Origin: Serilophus lunatus
Taxonomy: Eukaryota; Chordata; Aves; Passeriformes; Eurylaimidae
Length of the DNA stretch: 64,000 nt
Reading direction: 5' to 3'
Assembly (NCBI GenBank): GCA_013399895.1
Contig: VXBA01003438.1
Coordinates: 210,947 to 274,946, forward strand
Part shown: in pieces, positions 12,858 through 25,991 of the stretch
Layout of the letters: each line of letters opens with the position of its first letter
Numbering within the stretch: position 1 is the stretch's first letter
Translations under genes and position numbers: made by a program
Notes under the pieces: generated by a model
Told to the model about the DNA's origin: nothing
Seen by the model: only the letters and a program-made list of their open reading frames with translations
The model's database searches: none

Positions 12858-13838
12858 AGAGACACGGATTTGATGAATGGACCACCCTGTGGATGAGAAA
12901 CTGGCTGGTTGGTCACACTCAGAGAGTTGTGGTCAATGGCTCAGTGTCCAGCTGGAGAGCAATGAGAAGTGATGTTCTCAGAGGTCAGGACTGGGACTGG
13001 CAATGCTTAACATCTTTGTCAGGGACATGGTCAGTGAGATCGAGCACACCCTCAGCAAGTTGGCTGATGGCACTGAGCTTTGTGGTGCAGTCAACACACT
13101 GGAGGGAAGAGATGGACCTGGACAGAGAGAGAGGCGAGCCTTGAGAGGTGGGCGCGTGCAAACCTCATGCAGTTCAACAAGGCCAAGTGCAAGGTCCTAC
13201 ACCTGTGTCCAGTCAACCCCACACACAAATACAGGCTGGGAAAAAGAATGGATTGAGAGCAACCCTGAGAAGGCCTTGGACACGCTGGTTGATGAAAATT
13301 TCAACAAGACTCAACAATGTGCCTTTAACAGCACAGAAAGCCAAATGAGTCCTGGGCTGCATCAAAAGCAGGGTGGGCAGCAGGTTAAGGGGCGTAGTGG
13401 TCCCTATTTGCTCTGCTCTGGTGAGACACCACCCGGAGGGCTGCATCCAGCTCTGGCATCCCCAGCATAAGAAGGATGTGAATCTGTTGGAGTTGAGTCC
13501 AGAAAAATCCACAAAGATGAACAGCACAGAGAGAGGCTGGGAAACTTGGAGTTGTTTAGTGTGGAGAAGAGAAGGATTCAGGGAGACATTAGAGCATCTT
13601 CCAGTGCCTAAAAGGGCTCCAAGAGAGCTGGAGAGGGACTTTGAGGTTGTGTAGAGATAGGACAAGGCTGAATGGCTTTAAACTGACAGAGGACAGATTT
13701 AGATATTAGGAAGAAATTCCTTACTGTGAGGGTAGTGAAGCATTTGGGCAGGTTGCCCAAAGAAGCTGTGGCTGCCCCATCCCTGGAAATGTTCAAAGCC
13801 AAGTTGGATGAGGCTTGGAGTGACCTAATCTAGTGATG
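12858..13838 (+). mobile_element. CR1 LINE, longest copy, RT C-terminal region plus partial 3' UTR
   Basis: About 980 bases of CR1. The coding part matches the C-terminal reverse transcriptase domain of CR1 ORF2. From about 13003 one frame reads a stretch with LSKLADG and GAVNTLEGRD, typical of CR1. Near 13390-13480 another frame carries CSALVRHH and QLWHPQHKKD, matching the CR1 ALVRPHLE region. Frame changes are needed between these blocks, so the copy is dead. The 3' UTR blocks follow (TTTAAACTGACAGAGG, TTACTGTGAGGGTAGTGAAG, GGTTGCCCAAAGAAGCTGTGG). It stops near TAATCTAGTG, lacking the usual tail with the octamer repeats, so the 3' end was lost after insertion. Confidence 0.93.
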
Positions 13839-15279
13839 ATTGCATGAATTCATCTTCATTCTTTATATTTCTTACAGTTTCTGACATTTGCAGTCCGTTT
13901 ACATGCAATGTTATGAAATTGTGTATATATCTATATAAATATATTTATGTATATGTGGTAAGAGTATCCCAGACTCTTCTTAAGTCCTGTTAAGTGGATT
14001 ACATTGACAGTATTTCATAAAATTAAACTCACCACTCAGCTGTGCATTGAATAAAACTGTATTTGACCAGTTCTAAATTTGATATCTTTCAGACTCTTGG
14101 AAATTTTCCTGTTGCATATGCTGAAGTAAGAACATTAAGCTACCATTGTCTGCCTTGTTCACAATATTCATAAGCATGTCCCATAACATTTTTTTCCATC
14201 TTCTTTGTCATCTTTTTTGAATAAAATCAAGTATAGCACATGTTTTTTCATTCTTCTTCCACCTGAAGAACTGTTCTTGCTTCTCTCTGTCCAGTGATTT
14301 CTGTACCATAAATATATCTATTCCAGAGTGGAGCTGCTGACTGCATTGCTCTCTTGTACTTGAATAGAATTATGTTTACTCCTCTCACTCAAATGGAAAA
14401 GAGGTAAATATAAAGGGAAGTCCCACTTCCTTCTTGATAGTCATTATACCTAAATATCTCTGCATCACCTCATTATCCAAACACCTTCCACTCATTCTCA
14501 GGTACATTTTCCTAACACTTCACATGGATGTAAGGGACTTAGGCTGTGTATTTTTAGCCAAAGAGGGATTTTTTGGTAGAAGAAAAAAGTCTTGTCCAAC
14601 TCTGCTTTCTCAAGATGAAGGGCCTTGAATTATCTCCAATCTAAACAAATGAGGATAAATTATCCAATTTCTCATAAACTTCATATTCCCTAGCCTCTGA
14701 AATCTAAGGAGAGGAGCTTATTGCTGTGGTGAGCTACTGCCTGATTTGTGGTCACAGATATTTGTGATATAAGGGATTATGAAAAACTGTGAAGTTTTTG
14801 TTTTTCCTTTAACCAGCAGAGCTTCTTCCTAGGCTAGGAAACAATATTCTCAGCTCATCAGGCACAGAAAACAAACATTAACTTATAGCTGCTTAATTTC
14901 CTCATCAATAAATAGAAGATTTATGGGTATTAATTTGCTCCTTTTACATCTGTGCCGTTCCCATTGCGTAGGAAAAAAGTGGGAACAATGTGTCTGATAA
15001 ATAACAAGTTTGTAAGAGATATGGAAACCATTTGTACCTTGTTCTGCAACATATTCTAAGGAAAGCCATATGTCCCCATGGATTGCACCAGTTCCTTTCT
15101 GCTCCTTCACTATTTTACTCTCATTTGAAGTAAATTATTTGAGTTACGGCCAAGGTACAAGACACAGCTACGCTTCAAGGAGGTGTGAACTAATTCATAT
15201 TTAGGTAACTTTCACAATCATAGAGAAAAAATCCTTTATAGCTTTTGAAGTGACTGTGACTGATGTTCCCTGTTGTAGT
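13839..15279. other. Unique-looking non-coding sequence
   Basis: Contains a TATA-rich tract near 13918-13960. No gene or named repeat recognised. Confidence 0.55.
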
Positions 15280-15438
15280 TGGCCGGGTTTTCAAGGCTGG
15301 ATTGGATGGAGCTCTGAGTAAACTGGTCTGGTGGAAGCTGTCCCTGTCTATGGCAGGGGGTTGGAATGAGATGAACTTTAGGGTCTCTTCCAACCCAGGC
15401 TATTCTGTGACTCATTCTGTGGTTCATTCTATGATTCT
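15280..15438 (+). mobile_element. CR1 LINE, 3' end fragment
   Basis: Blocks TTTTCAAGGCTGGATTGGATGG, CTGGTCTGGTGGAAG and GTCTCTTCCAACCCAGGC, followed by three ATTCTGTG/ATTCTATG tail units spaced by short variants. It is 5' truncated. Confidence 0.92.
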
Positions 15439-17534
15439 CATACTCCATCAGGCAATATGCTAGATCAAAAAATACCCAGAAGCAAAAACCCAGCAGAATA
15501 TCAAGTTCGCCCAAGAATGCCTACAACATACATGACCACTTTGATTGTGTAGCACATTCACCTTTCCAAATCATTCGTTGTCCTTCTAAACACAGCTTTC
15601 ACTCTACCTTTTCCAGTGGTAGACACTTGACACCTCTCATTTAACGTGCTTTCCCATTCTTGATTCAATCTATCAGAGCCACAGGTTTCTTCTGTGCCAC
15701 AGGATACTGGGTTCACGAATCAACATATTTCAGGGACACTGAAACTGAGAATAATATTTGCCATACTCTCCTGGTATTTTTTTTTACCTAGTCAGCTGAA
15801 ATAAATCATTGGGGATTTTTTTGGTAGGTTTTCATAAGTATCTACATAGTCAAATATCTTTCTTTCCACTCCCTCCTCCCTCCCCCAAGAAAATCATCAT
15901 TTCCTCTCTTCAATGTAAACTGCTTTAGGACTACTTAGTGAAAAGTTTAATGAAGATTTTATACCAGTGATTATTACAACAATACAATAATACTAATGCA
16001 TTAAATTCATGTAGTGCTGATCCTCAGTGTTCTATGTCTTTTATGATTTTCCTCAGTTCAAACTAAAGTAGTTTTAGGCACATTAGAAATTTACCTTCAA
16101 AGAGTTAACCGGCTGTGTATACTGAAAATATAACATCTCTATACCTCATTGATTTCCAGCAGTTGTCCCAGAATAACTTCTTAATTATTTTTCTAGCAAT
16201 TACCTTGAAATCTAATTACAAGGTCTAATTTGTTAAAGTTCTGGAACTGGTATGCTATTATTTTCCAAAATAAAATCAGGCTGGCTGGCAAAACTCTAAT
16301 AACAGATGAATTTATTGGTGATTTTTCACATTTTAAAAAAAAGAACAAAAGGCATACCGATAGTTTTCAGACTTTCTCTAACCATTTATTGAAGCGTATA
16401 GTCCTTACTTCACATTGAAAGACACCTGATGAAAAGTTACTGAGAGGTGAATAAGAGGTTAGTTCTCAGAAGAGAAAACAGTTAGACTATTATTTTTTTA
16501 TATCCAAAGGAATTTTTATTGCTTAGTGCTTTTCAGACTATGTGACTGGGAAATCTTTTGGGAATATTCAGCTCTGCTTCAGTAGTGGAGTATGTCATCT
16601 CTATGTTCTAACTACTGTGGCAGTAAGCAGCTGATGAAATCAGAGAGAGCTGCTCTTCACAGAGATGAGGAGGTGCACACCTTCATGGCTGTTTTGTGAG
16701 AGGATGGAGCAGTCTGCCAAGAATATGTCTATTTAAGGGATAAAACCTGGAAGCTGCTGCCCACCATGTGAGGGGACACCAAACCATCCTGGGACCTCTG
16801 AGAACAGGTCCATGGGGTGAGGTGCTATATTTTGACAGTATCGTGCTGTGTTTCCCTCTGCTCTCTGCCTTGCTGTCCTTACTGCTGCTTCTCAGACTGC
16901 CTGGACCACAGGACAAAAGATCCCACTTTGCATTTGGGAAGAAATGAACGTGGCCTGTCTCACAGTGTAGCTTTGTACCAGTGCTGAACCCTCGCATTAT
17001 TTTTTAACCCCACATATGGAAGCTTAGAGTGTGGGAGAGTAAAAAAAAATAGGCTTATAGGAGGATTTTCCTTCCCTTGTCACAGTAAAATCCTAAAATG
17101 CTTAAAGAGAATATTGGCATACATATCTGAACTCCTACATCCATAAATCTGTGTGTTTCACTGAAAGGTGGTATTTGCTGTCGTTATGGGGTGTTTTAGT
17201 TTGGGGTTTTTGTGGACTTCTGCGGCTTGCTTTTTCTTTTTAATTCTTTATTTTTACATTTTCATGATTATATGCAACAAGGAACTGCTTTGACAAGCTC
17301 AGGGATTTGAAATCTACTAGCAAAAACCTCACTCTTAACATTTATAGTAGCCCACTCATTGAGACGCACATGCTACTGTGTAGTCTCCAATTTCTGGAAA
17401 GAGGCAAAACCAGCATACCGAGCATATAGTTAAATGGAAAATTATGTACTAAAATCCATTTCATAGGAAAGTTTTGTGGGTTTTTTTTTTGCTCTTTTGC
17501 AAAAAGGCAGCTGCTGATGCTGTCCCTTTTAAAA

Positions 17535-17537
<3 letters not shown>
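15439..17537. other. Unique-looking non-coding sequence
   Basis: AT-rich; no repeat family or exon recognised. Confidence 0.55.

Positions 17538-17574
<37 letters not shown>
17538..17574. repeat. (AT)n microsatellite
   Basis: About 31 bases of pure alternating TA, then a single GT interruption and four more. Isoleucine/tyrosine open frames across it are artefacts of the repeat. Confidence 0.95.
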
Positions 17575-19652
17575 CTCCCAAATTGAAAATGGATATTTTA
17601 GAGAACTATAGAAGTATTTATTTTTTTGACTGCCCCCTTGTGACAACCTTTAGCAGGTGATACATCTTCAGAGTATGTGCTTGCAGCAGCACATCTCTTC
17701 CAGTAGATTGCTTTGAAGGATCAGTGTACAACAGGGATCCACAGTCATCATTTACAACTGTGAGAAATATGTCACCAGGTTCATGACTGAGAGTCCTCTC
17801 AACCATTAGAAAGTAGGACTGGAAAAGCTCTACCAGTTGTAATTTCAGTGCCTTCTATACAACAGAAAAATAGATTTTGCCCAAACTTTCTTGCTCCAAG
17901 CCAGTGTTAATTATGCAATGAAATACATTTGTTACTTTGAATATCACTAAACATAAATTTAAGATGATGATTTTTAATGATATGAAAATTGAGTCTTGTT
18001 TTCCCTACAAGCCTTGATGGATTTTGGCATAATCCTTCAGTTCCCTAAGGGTTTATGAATTTTGTAACATTATTTATGATGTGGGGCCTCAAGCAATAAA
18101 ACATTTTCCTAGATATAGCACATATCCCTGTAAAACAACAAGCATCTCTGAGGAGATGCGAGTTTGTGTAGGGAAATTCATCCAAAGCCAATTAAGGCAA
18201 CCTTCCCCTCTAAGTTTTGGGTCATCTCTATGACCACGTCAGGCACTTTTGTGCCTCCCAGCCCAAGGACTGACCACTGGAATGTCTGTGACAGTGGCAA
18301 AAACCTGAAATTTGAATCCTTAATGAGATAAAAATGTTATTTTATATAAAGTTAGGTCTTCCTCTAACTGCAATGAGACTCCAGCTGTTTTCTGCTAGAA
18401 TAAAGAAATAAATTTTATTGTAAGAAAAGCTGTCTTAGTAGTACCAGAGTGATTATTATTTGAACTGAGAAACTCCAACCTTTATGGGCACAATAACAGA
18501 CTTAGATGCAGGATACACTGAAATCAGAGGGCAAATCACCTAGTTTTTGCAGTTTTAGGCATCCCTGTGCCTCTTAAATGATTACAGATCTGCTTTTCAG
18601 GTCTTGACCTCCAACTGACATATACATATAGAATATACAGGATATCCATGTGCAAAATTGGAATCTGTGAATGATGAAAGAACCACTCAGAAGACATTTA
18701 TAATTTATTTTTATACACAAGATGAGTGAGGAGAATTTACAGCTGAACAAAGCTCAAAAAGCCTTCTATCCTGAGAATGAGTCTTCATCACAACATAAGC
18801 ACCACTGAAACTGATCTTTTACTGAAATGAAAGCCAAGTTCTCCAATGGCTTTAAATAATACCAACTCAGAGAATCAGAAAGTCAGTAATTTCCACTTTT
18901 GTTTAACCAGCAGGATTTTCTGAAACAAGCATTTAAGCTTAGCTGGAATACTTTCTTAGAAACTTTTTCATTTTACTCTGAATAGCCAAGGTATTTGTGC
19001 TTTAAACACTTTTCCATTCCTGGTGCATGGCAAAGCAGTTTTCAAAGTCCTTGACTTATTGGAACACTCTCTGCTTCCCATATGCACTGGAATGCTGATT
19101 GAGATGACCTTACATATCTGCAGCCCATCAGCCTTTTCTTCTTTCTCCTGGGAAGGAGACTTGTTTATGAAATTATGTTTTCAATAGCAGTAGCCAGCAG
19201 AATTCTGATTAGAGTAGTGGTTTGCTCCTTGGAAAGGAGCAGGAGTGACACAGGAGCCAAAGTTTTAATTGCATTGGCGGTTTTCCCCATTCATAAATGT
19301 TCAGGAGAAAGAAAGATTCAGGACAGACTCTGTGAATATGCAGAGCTGTTGTGTACTCTGGTGTTTTATAGACTATTACAACGTACTTTATTTTTGGTAA
19401 ATGTGCACTTACATGGAAAGTACCCTAGTGATCCAGTCAGAGTCCAACCACTTCTTTTCCAACACTCTGAATGCGACCATCGCTGTTCTTCAGTGCATTT
19501 CAGAAGAATGGGGGTGTCTGAGCTATGATGAAAACTCAACCTGTACACTGTGCTGTGTAACAGTGTTCTATTTCAGGATACTGTAGGTATTAGGGCATCT
19601 ATGCCAAAAAAAATGTGGGAGAGATGAAGAAAGAAAGTGATTAATGGATTTA
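17575..19652. other. Unique-looking non-coding sequence
   Basis: No repeat family recognised. A 117-codon plus-strand open frame at 19175-19528 has no recognisable domain and overlaps another open frame, so it is treated as chance. Confidence 0.5.
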
Positions 19653-19865
19653 TGGAATCATAGAATGTCCTTAGTTGGAAGAACTATTATTAATGCACAG
19701 GACTATCCCAAGAGTCACATCATGTGCCTGAGAGTATTGTTCAAATGTTTCTTGAACTCTGGCAGCATTGATGCTATCACTGTTTCCCTGGGGAACTTAT
19801 TCCAGTGTTCAGCCACTATTCTTTCTGCTATTCTATAAAAGAATTGAGAAATCTTTTTTCTTCTG
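19653..19865 (-). mobile_element. CR1 LINE, 3' end fragment (older subfamily)
   Basis: In antisense: GAATCATAGAATG at the element's 3' end, then CAGGACTATCCCAAGAGTCAC, TGTGCCTGAGAGTATTGTTC, a CTTGAACTCTGGCAG block and CTGGGGAACTTATTCCAGTG. This block order is that of a CR1 subfamily different from the copies with the CCCATCCCTGGAAGTG block. Confidence 0.88.
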
Positions 19866-19954
19866 AAAGAAGAGTAAATATCAGTGCAGATTTGGGCATC
19901 CTGAGCTCATGTGTGTCCTGATCTCTTTGCTAACTGGCAGAATTTCTAAACCTC

Positions 19955-20396
19955 CAGTACAATGGATTGGAGGGCCTGGAGCACAAAACAGATGAGGAGC
20001 AGCTGAGGAAGCTGGGACTATTTAGTTTGGAGAAGAGGCTCAGGGGAAACTCAGTCAGTCTCCACAACTTCCTGAGAGGAGGTTGCAGGCAAGTGAGGAC
20101 TGGTCTCTTCTCCTAGCTAACAAGAGGCAGGATGAGAGGAAATGGCCTCAAATTGCTCAAGGGGAGGTTTAGATTGAATATTAGGATTTTTTTTTTTCAT
20201 AAGAAGGGATGTAAAGCATTGAAGCATGCTGCCCATGGAAGCTGTGGAGCCACCATCACTGAAAAGTGTTCAAAAAACATGTGAACATGGCACTTGAGGC
20301 ACATGAGGCACATGGGTTAATGGCGAACATGGTGCTGGATTGCTGATTAGACTTGATGACCTTAAAGGTCTTTTCCAACATTAATAATTCTATGAT
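19955..20396 (+). mobile_element. CR1 LINE, RT end plus 3' UTR
   Basis: Starts in the reverse transcriptase tail (GAGGAGCAGCTGAGGAAGCTGG, TTTAGTTTGGAGAAGAGGCTC). It continues through GGAAATGGCCTCAAATTG, TTAGATTGAATATTAGG and a GTGGATGATGGCAC-like block, and ends CTTTTCCAACATTAATAATTCTATG. A T-rich expansion lies at about 20189-20200. It lies head-on to the minus-strand CR1 about 90 bases upstream. Confidence 0.92.
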
Positions 20397-20446
20397 TTTC
20401 TCTGGGATAAAATGGAAACACTTTATTTCGTAAGAGGTGAATTGCA

Positions 20447-20836
20447 TGTTGTCCAGTTGCGTTTGCGATCCCTTGGAATGGAATCATCAGTTTGGTGGCG
20501 TCAGGGATCGGGACCCTCTAAAAGCATAACTGCCAACAAAACATGCTGACCTTGTGTGCATGATGCTGATCCAGGGGATCCAGAAAAGAAAGACAGTCTA
20601 TACACAATATGTAAAAGGGCCAAACTGGAGAAGCTAATGGAGTCTCCTCTTTATTGCAAATTCATGTGGTTTTATAGTCCAAAGATTGTTTAGGTTAACA
20701 TAGAAAATAGACAAAAGGAAAGAGGGTCATGTGTCACTGTCCCAGAGCCACATGACAGTCACAAGATGATGTTTACATACCTAAGATATTATATCATAGT
20801 CTGACATGCTGTAATACAGCCTAACATTCTGCTACA
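20447..20836 (-). mobile_element. Solo LTR of an avian endogenous retrovirus (family B, copy 1)
   Basis: In minus orientation the element begins TGTAGC and ends CAACA. The adjacent 6-mers are ATTGCA (20441-20446) and GTTGCA (20837-20842), one mismatch in six, taken as a decayed target duplication. Reading the minus strand, a TATAAAA box is followed closely by AATAAA, as in copy 2 (38026-38478). The two copies align through nearly their whole length. No internal retroviral genes adjoin it. A tRNA-3'-end-like motif ending CCA lies in its downstream part (complement at 20493-20516). Confidence 0.87.
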
Positions 20837-20842
20837 GTTGCA

Positions 20843-23800
20843 GAACTACCTTGTGATGACCCATTCAGATTCCGTCAATGAGAGGCTGAAATGGGTTATG
20901 AGGAGGCTTTGAAACTCTTTGCACAGAGCTGTCCCCTGTGCCTGGCCACTGGCAACACCAGAAATGGGTGGATCAAGATTTGAGGATGGCATATGTTAAC
21001 TGACAGTGTTGGCATCAGGCTGATGGTGAGGGCAGAACTTTTAGATATCAGGCATATCCCTCGAAAACATGATACATCAGTGAATTACAGCTGCACTTGC
21101 TGTTATTAATAAAACATCAACAAGATAAGGTCTGAAAGGAGCAGCATGTTATACCCTTACAAGAAAACTCCAGCTATTTACAATATATTTAAGATTCCAA
21201 CATGGGGACAGATGCAATTAGTCAAAATCATTTCAGAAATAGCTGGGAATCCCTAGGATGCATCAACAAGCAAAAGGAATCTAAGTGGAGTTAAAAAGAT
21301 GCTATTATGACCCTGCTGTGACAGAATAAAACAGAAGATGTTACTCTTTTTTAAGCAAATGAAACCAAAGGCATATTACTGATCCCTGCTATTAATTCCA
21401 TGGTCTTAATTCCTAAAGGAAATTTTCTGATTTCCTTTCTCATAAATATATTTTCCGCAAGAAATTTGACATACGTCTTGAACAAAATGCCAGATTGCTT
21501 CGAATAGCTCTGTGCTGGTTCCAGTTTACTCTGAAATTCAGTTAGAGCTGATATATATTCCCCTGGGATGGTTTTCCCCAAGTTTTGTAAAATAAGGACT
21601 CTATTTCTGCTCTATAAATTTGAGTACCTGAAAATTCCATATATGTTAAGCATTAATTGAGGGGGTAATTAGAGAAAACTGTGTATGCTGCACAGACTTG
21701 AGAGAAATCTAATGGATGAATTTATAGGAAACACAATTAAGGTCATTAAACACATTACAATGTATACTGCATTTGAGTTTCTTAGTGTCTCTTTAAGATT
21801 TTTGTATTCAGTGGGAAAGTATGGTTGGTTGTTTGTTTGTTTTTGTTTAGTTGCTTTTTATTTTCTCCAGGTCTCTGCCTCAAAATGAGATGTTTTTCCT
21901 CGTTGACTTTTTCTGGCTGTTCTTTCTGATTTTCAGCTCAGAACATGATAACAATTTTTATCAAAGAGGTTAGGGAGAAATGCATTATTTTTTTCAATAT
22001 TAAAAGAAAAATTTCACTGCTAACAGGTTTTTTTGCAATCTGTGTAGGGGTTTGGAATGTTGGAAGGAGTCTTGCTGGTTTCAGATTTGTGATCTTTACC
22101 TGAAAGTCCACTGAAAGTTAATTATGTTCAGACAATTTCTTAGCTCCCTGTGAGAAAAGAGAATTGCCAGGTGCTCCATTTCCACACAGCCAGTACATCC
22201 CTACAACTCCTACATAAACCAATGAAATCTCAGGTGCCCTTTTCATATAGTTTCTACTAATAAACCAGAAACGACTAGTTTCCCAGTGGCTTGACCAAGA
22301 TTCTGGCGATGCTCAGCTCTTAGAAGAAGCAGAAAGAGGGAAGAGTAAGAAAAACAGAACTGCTGAGGGATTGGTTAAAAAAAAGCAAAGGTAAAGTAGA
22401 CAAAGATAAAATAGAACAAAGGCTGAGAGATAGGAGAGAGTAGAATGTGTATAAGGAAGATAGAAATAATTTAGGTACTGGGGTAGAAAGTCCCTTATCA
22501 TATGAGAAAGTTTGGGTACAGCATCCCCCTGGCACTGGATGCAGGTGTCATCAACTGACATTCCTTTGCCCTCAGCAGGAATGGGCATCAGCTCCAACAC
22601 ATGGGCATGTAGGTCTCTTATTCTGCTGGGAGCTTAATTATGCTTGTTGATTTTCTATGTAATCAGGTGGTTTCACAATATCTTCAACAAGATCCCTCCT
22701 CTCTTCAATGGGTAATGTATGGATCAATTTTGGGGATGTATCAGGGACAATTATTAAAGGGTTATCTTTGTAGTATGATTTAAAGAGTGCAGACTTTAAC
22801 CAAGGTGGTGGAAAGAGGAAAGTGCGCGGGAATAGAGAGGCTGGATTCCATATTCTGGATGGAGAGCATAAGACATTCAAGGGCAGAATTGTTTTTGATT
22901 GACCTCTCCCAGCTACAGCAGAAAACAGCTGGAATTTGCCTTTAAGTATATCAGGCTTCTAAATGCTCTGGAAAACCAAAGTGGCAGCTTCTCAGGTCTA
23001 TTATGACAGAGCAGTGTTGTGCAGTTATGACATTAATAATCCCCTCTCCAATACTCTCCTCCCTCATGCCCCTAAGTGATCTGAGCAGGTTAAGTCAGGA
23101 ATAGCTCTGAGAAGCTGCCGAGTGGAAATGAATGGGATTGCAATGAACACAGGGCCTGTTCAGTGTGCAGGAAATAGGTGGGGCGAGTCTTTGCCTCTCC
23201 TCGCTTGCCAGAACAACCCTTCAGAATGTGTGACTGGTCTCACTTTTAGTTACAGAAACCCTTGGGTCTCATGGCACACAAGAGGTTATAAAAAAACACC
23301 CCAAATATCCCCCAAATCCACATCCTAAATCCCACCCTGTTCTTCTCTTTCTTTGGCTTTGCACTGTTTGACTTGTCCTAAAACACCCATTGCAAAATCC
23401 ACTTAATTGATCTGCTTTTTTTACCTGAGAACAATGTCCACATCATAAGTTCTGGCTCAGAAGAAAACTTCTCCCCATTTCAGTCTGCCAGGAAACACCC
23501 TTAGGCCCCAGATTCATGTGTGTTGCAATCTTTTCTCAGTAACTACCTCCTCTGGAGTGTTCTATGTCTTGCAGAAGAATGAACTATGTTTCCTGGGATT
23601 CTGTATATCTTCCAACAGAGTCAACTGCCTTTCAAGCTGGCTTTTTGTCTTCTAGGTGTGTGGGACAGGTTTGGTGCCGAGACAGCAGTGCTGGGAATGA
23701 TGAGCACAATGCTGAAAGGGAAGAGAGGATGCAGTGGGAAGCCACATCCCCTTGTTTTCTTATTAAACACCACCCGCTACTTCTTGTTTTTTTATTTTTC

Positions 23801-24756
23801 CTCCTTTTTTTCCCCTGCCAATGTTTGTGTTCACAAAGTTTTCAGGAAGACATGAAAACTTTAAAAATGTAACTCACTGATTTCAGAGGTGCTGTAGCTT
23901 CTTGTCTTTTTCATTTCCTGATGTCTATGCAGAGAAGGCTGCTTTGGGACATCTGGTCTCAACTGAACTCATAATTTCACTTGTCTACTGGAACCTAGCT
24001 CTGACTCCCATTGAATCCTGGATGCAAAGGCAGTGGATAGCCTGGATATCTCTGCACTGTTTTTGTCATTTCTCACAGAGAACTCCTCTCCTGGATGCAT
24101 GCTGATCCTATTTTAAATCACAACAAGCCCCTCCCCGTTTCATTACTTCTTCCTATAGAAACGGGGATGTGTAGATTAGCTTATTCCCTTATATTTTTCC
24201 CTCAGCTTGCTCTTTTGCTCCTCTCATGCAGGAAATTCACGAGCTTTGGAGTCTGTTGTCCCACGATCTGTGCCTAGTGAAGTATCAATGGTTAAAACTT
24301 GATGTCATGGATTTGTTTTCATGAAATATCTCCTTTAAATCCTTCTGTTATTGTAGAAAAAAACCTCCATTCCAAAATCATTAACCTGATGATCAGGAAG
24401 GGAATATTCAGGGACAAACACTCACAAACAAGCTGTTGAGTGGAATATGTCTCCAATTTATCATCACTGTCTCTGACTGGGAGCCTGTAGTCACTGTGTA
24501 TAAAGTGACAAGGTAACAATGCTACCAAAATAATGCAAGTACAGTTACACAAATCCATGTATTATGCTCTTCCAACCCCATTTCTGTTTGTGTGAAAAAA
24601 TCCATGATATAGATTGGCATTTTGCCACTTTCTAGTCCCTGTAATAATACCTCATGGACTATGTGCAAGTAGGTGTTTAAAAAGAATCTCAAAAAAACAG
24701 ATTAAAGGAAAGTAGGGAGTTCAAACCAATGATTTTAGAAAGAACTGTGTGTAATT
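20843..24756. other. Unique-looking non-coding sequence
   Basis: Nearly four kilobases with no recognised repeat. Short open frames are overlapping and unrelated. A pyrimidine-rich minus-strand open frame near 22313-22600 is low in complexity and treated as chance. Confidence 0.5.
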
Positions 24757-25060
24757 CCGTTTGTACTAGAATCAGGAAAACTTCAGAGTAGAGCAACAAG
24801 ATGATAAAACCTGAAAACCAACTTGGATATGAGAATGATTGAGCAGATTTGGCATCTTCTACCTAGAAAATAAGTGACTGAAAGGGAAGATGGTATAAGT
24901 CTGCAGATATATGAATGGCACACAAAGGTTATGTAAAGGATGAGAGTGCAGACTGAAGATTGCTCTGTTTCTTTAGGCCAGGGAAAAGGTGAGTCCTCTG
25001 GAGAACTATCCTAAGTTTGCCTTATCCAGGTTTATGATACAGGCAGAATTAAAAGCAAGT
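24757..25060 (+). mobile_element. Ancient CR1/L3-like LINE fragment
   Basis: Old LINE texture in sense orientation: CTTCAGAGTAGAGCAACAAGATGAT, a TTTGGCATCTTCTACCTAGAAAATAAG block and ATATATGAATGGCACACAAAGG. These match the order of the reverse transcriptase tail region of old CR1-clade elements (RATK..., FSLEKK..., YINEW...). It is highly diverged, the ends are approximate, and the call rests on block order. Confidence 0.5.
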
Positions 25061-25684
25061 CATAATACCTATGAAAGAGATTTCATTAGGTACTGACCAC
25101 TTCTTACTGATTTCATAACCGGAGGGAGGAGACATTTGCTGCAATGTATGTATTTCCAGTGTAGGTGGCTACATCTAAACTATATCCCTTCAAAGCTTTT
25201 TTATAGTGAATGGGGAATGAGTTAATCAACTCAGTGAAGTCTGAGACATGATTAATCTCATTCTAAAATGGATATATGAAAGAGCTCACAGTGTCTGCAC
25301 CTTTGGCAGGCCTGTTTTGTTCTGTGGGCTGTAGAGGGAGACCGAGGTTCAGGCATAGAAATTTTCACTATAATTAAAAACAGTGGGATCAAAATTTCCA
25401 TCATGTCTGACAGTTCTGGAAACTGATTTCTGTGGGTTTCATTGGCTGCTTGACTCCAGATGTCCTTACATAGAACAGGAGTTGTAAAAAACTTGAGATG
25501 TCCTCATCACTCTGAGATGACCAATTCACTGTCAAGGTGATGGACAGTGAATGCTGCTCCCTAGGTTATGCACCTAAAATGGAAGGTAGACACTGGACGG
25601 ACTGATCCAGGACTGACGTTGTCCTGGCTGAGCCTGGCTAAAAGATTGTATCCCTACTTCCATATAATTTCCTTAACACCATCT
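25061..25684. other. Unique-looking non-coding sequence
   Basis: Nothing recognised between two LINE fragments. Confidence 0.5.
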
Positions 25685-25858
25685 TTGGAATGGACTGCCC
25701 AGGGAGGTGGTGGAGTCACCATCCCTGGATGTGTTTAAAAAAAGGCTGGACGTGACACTTGGTGACATAGTCTAGTCTAATTGAGGTTCTAGGGTAAGGG
25801 TTGGACTAGATGATCTTGGAGGTCTCTTCCAACCTAGTGATTCTGTGATTCTGTGATC
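25685..25858 (+). mobile_element. CR1 LINE, 3' end fragment
   Basis: GGACTGCCCAGGGAGGTGGTGGAGTC, CATCCCTGGATGTGTTTAA, GGACGTGACACTTGGTG, then GATGATCTTGGAGGTCTCTTCC and two GATTCTGT tail units. It belongs to a subfamily different from the copies with AGAAGCTGTGGATGCC. Confidence 0.93.
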
Positions 25859-25991
25859 TTTCTTAACATTCTTCTCCTCTGCTAGAAATCATTGCACCTT
25901 CAGCTCTGCCTTTGTAACTTCCCATGGAGTCACTCTCTGACAAGTTCTGTCAAAAAGGCCCAGATCAGAAAAGTCAGCAATTAAAATTATT

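Noticed and set aside
12858..13838. Host gene with reverse transcriptase domain
   Set aside because: The similarity is to CR1 ORF2, the frames are broken, and CR1 3' UTR follows directly.
17342..17646. Open frames with Ile-Tyr repeats
   Set aside because: Direct translation of the (AT)n microsatellite.
19175..19528. 117-codon open frame
   Set aside because: Unrecognised product, overlapping frames on both strands, no splice or start context that stands out.
20493..20516. Retroviral primer binding site defining a plus-strand provirus
   Set aside because: Only 46 bases of homologous sequence precede it on the plus strand, the TATA and AATAAA order supports the opposite orientation, and the flanking near-repeat places it inside the LTR.
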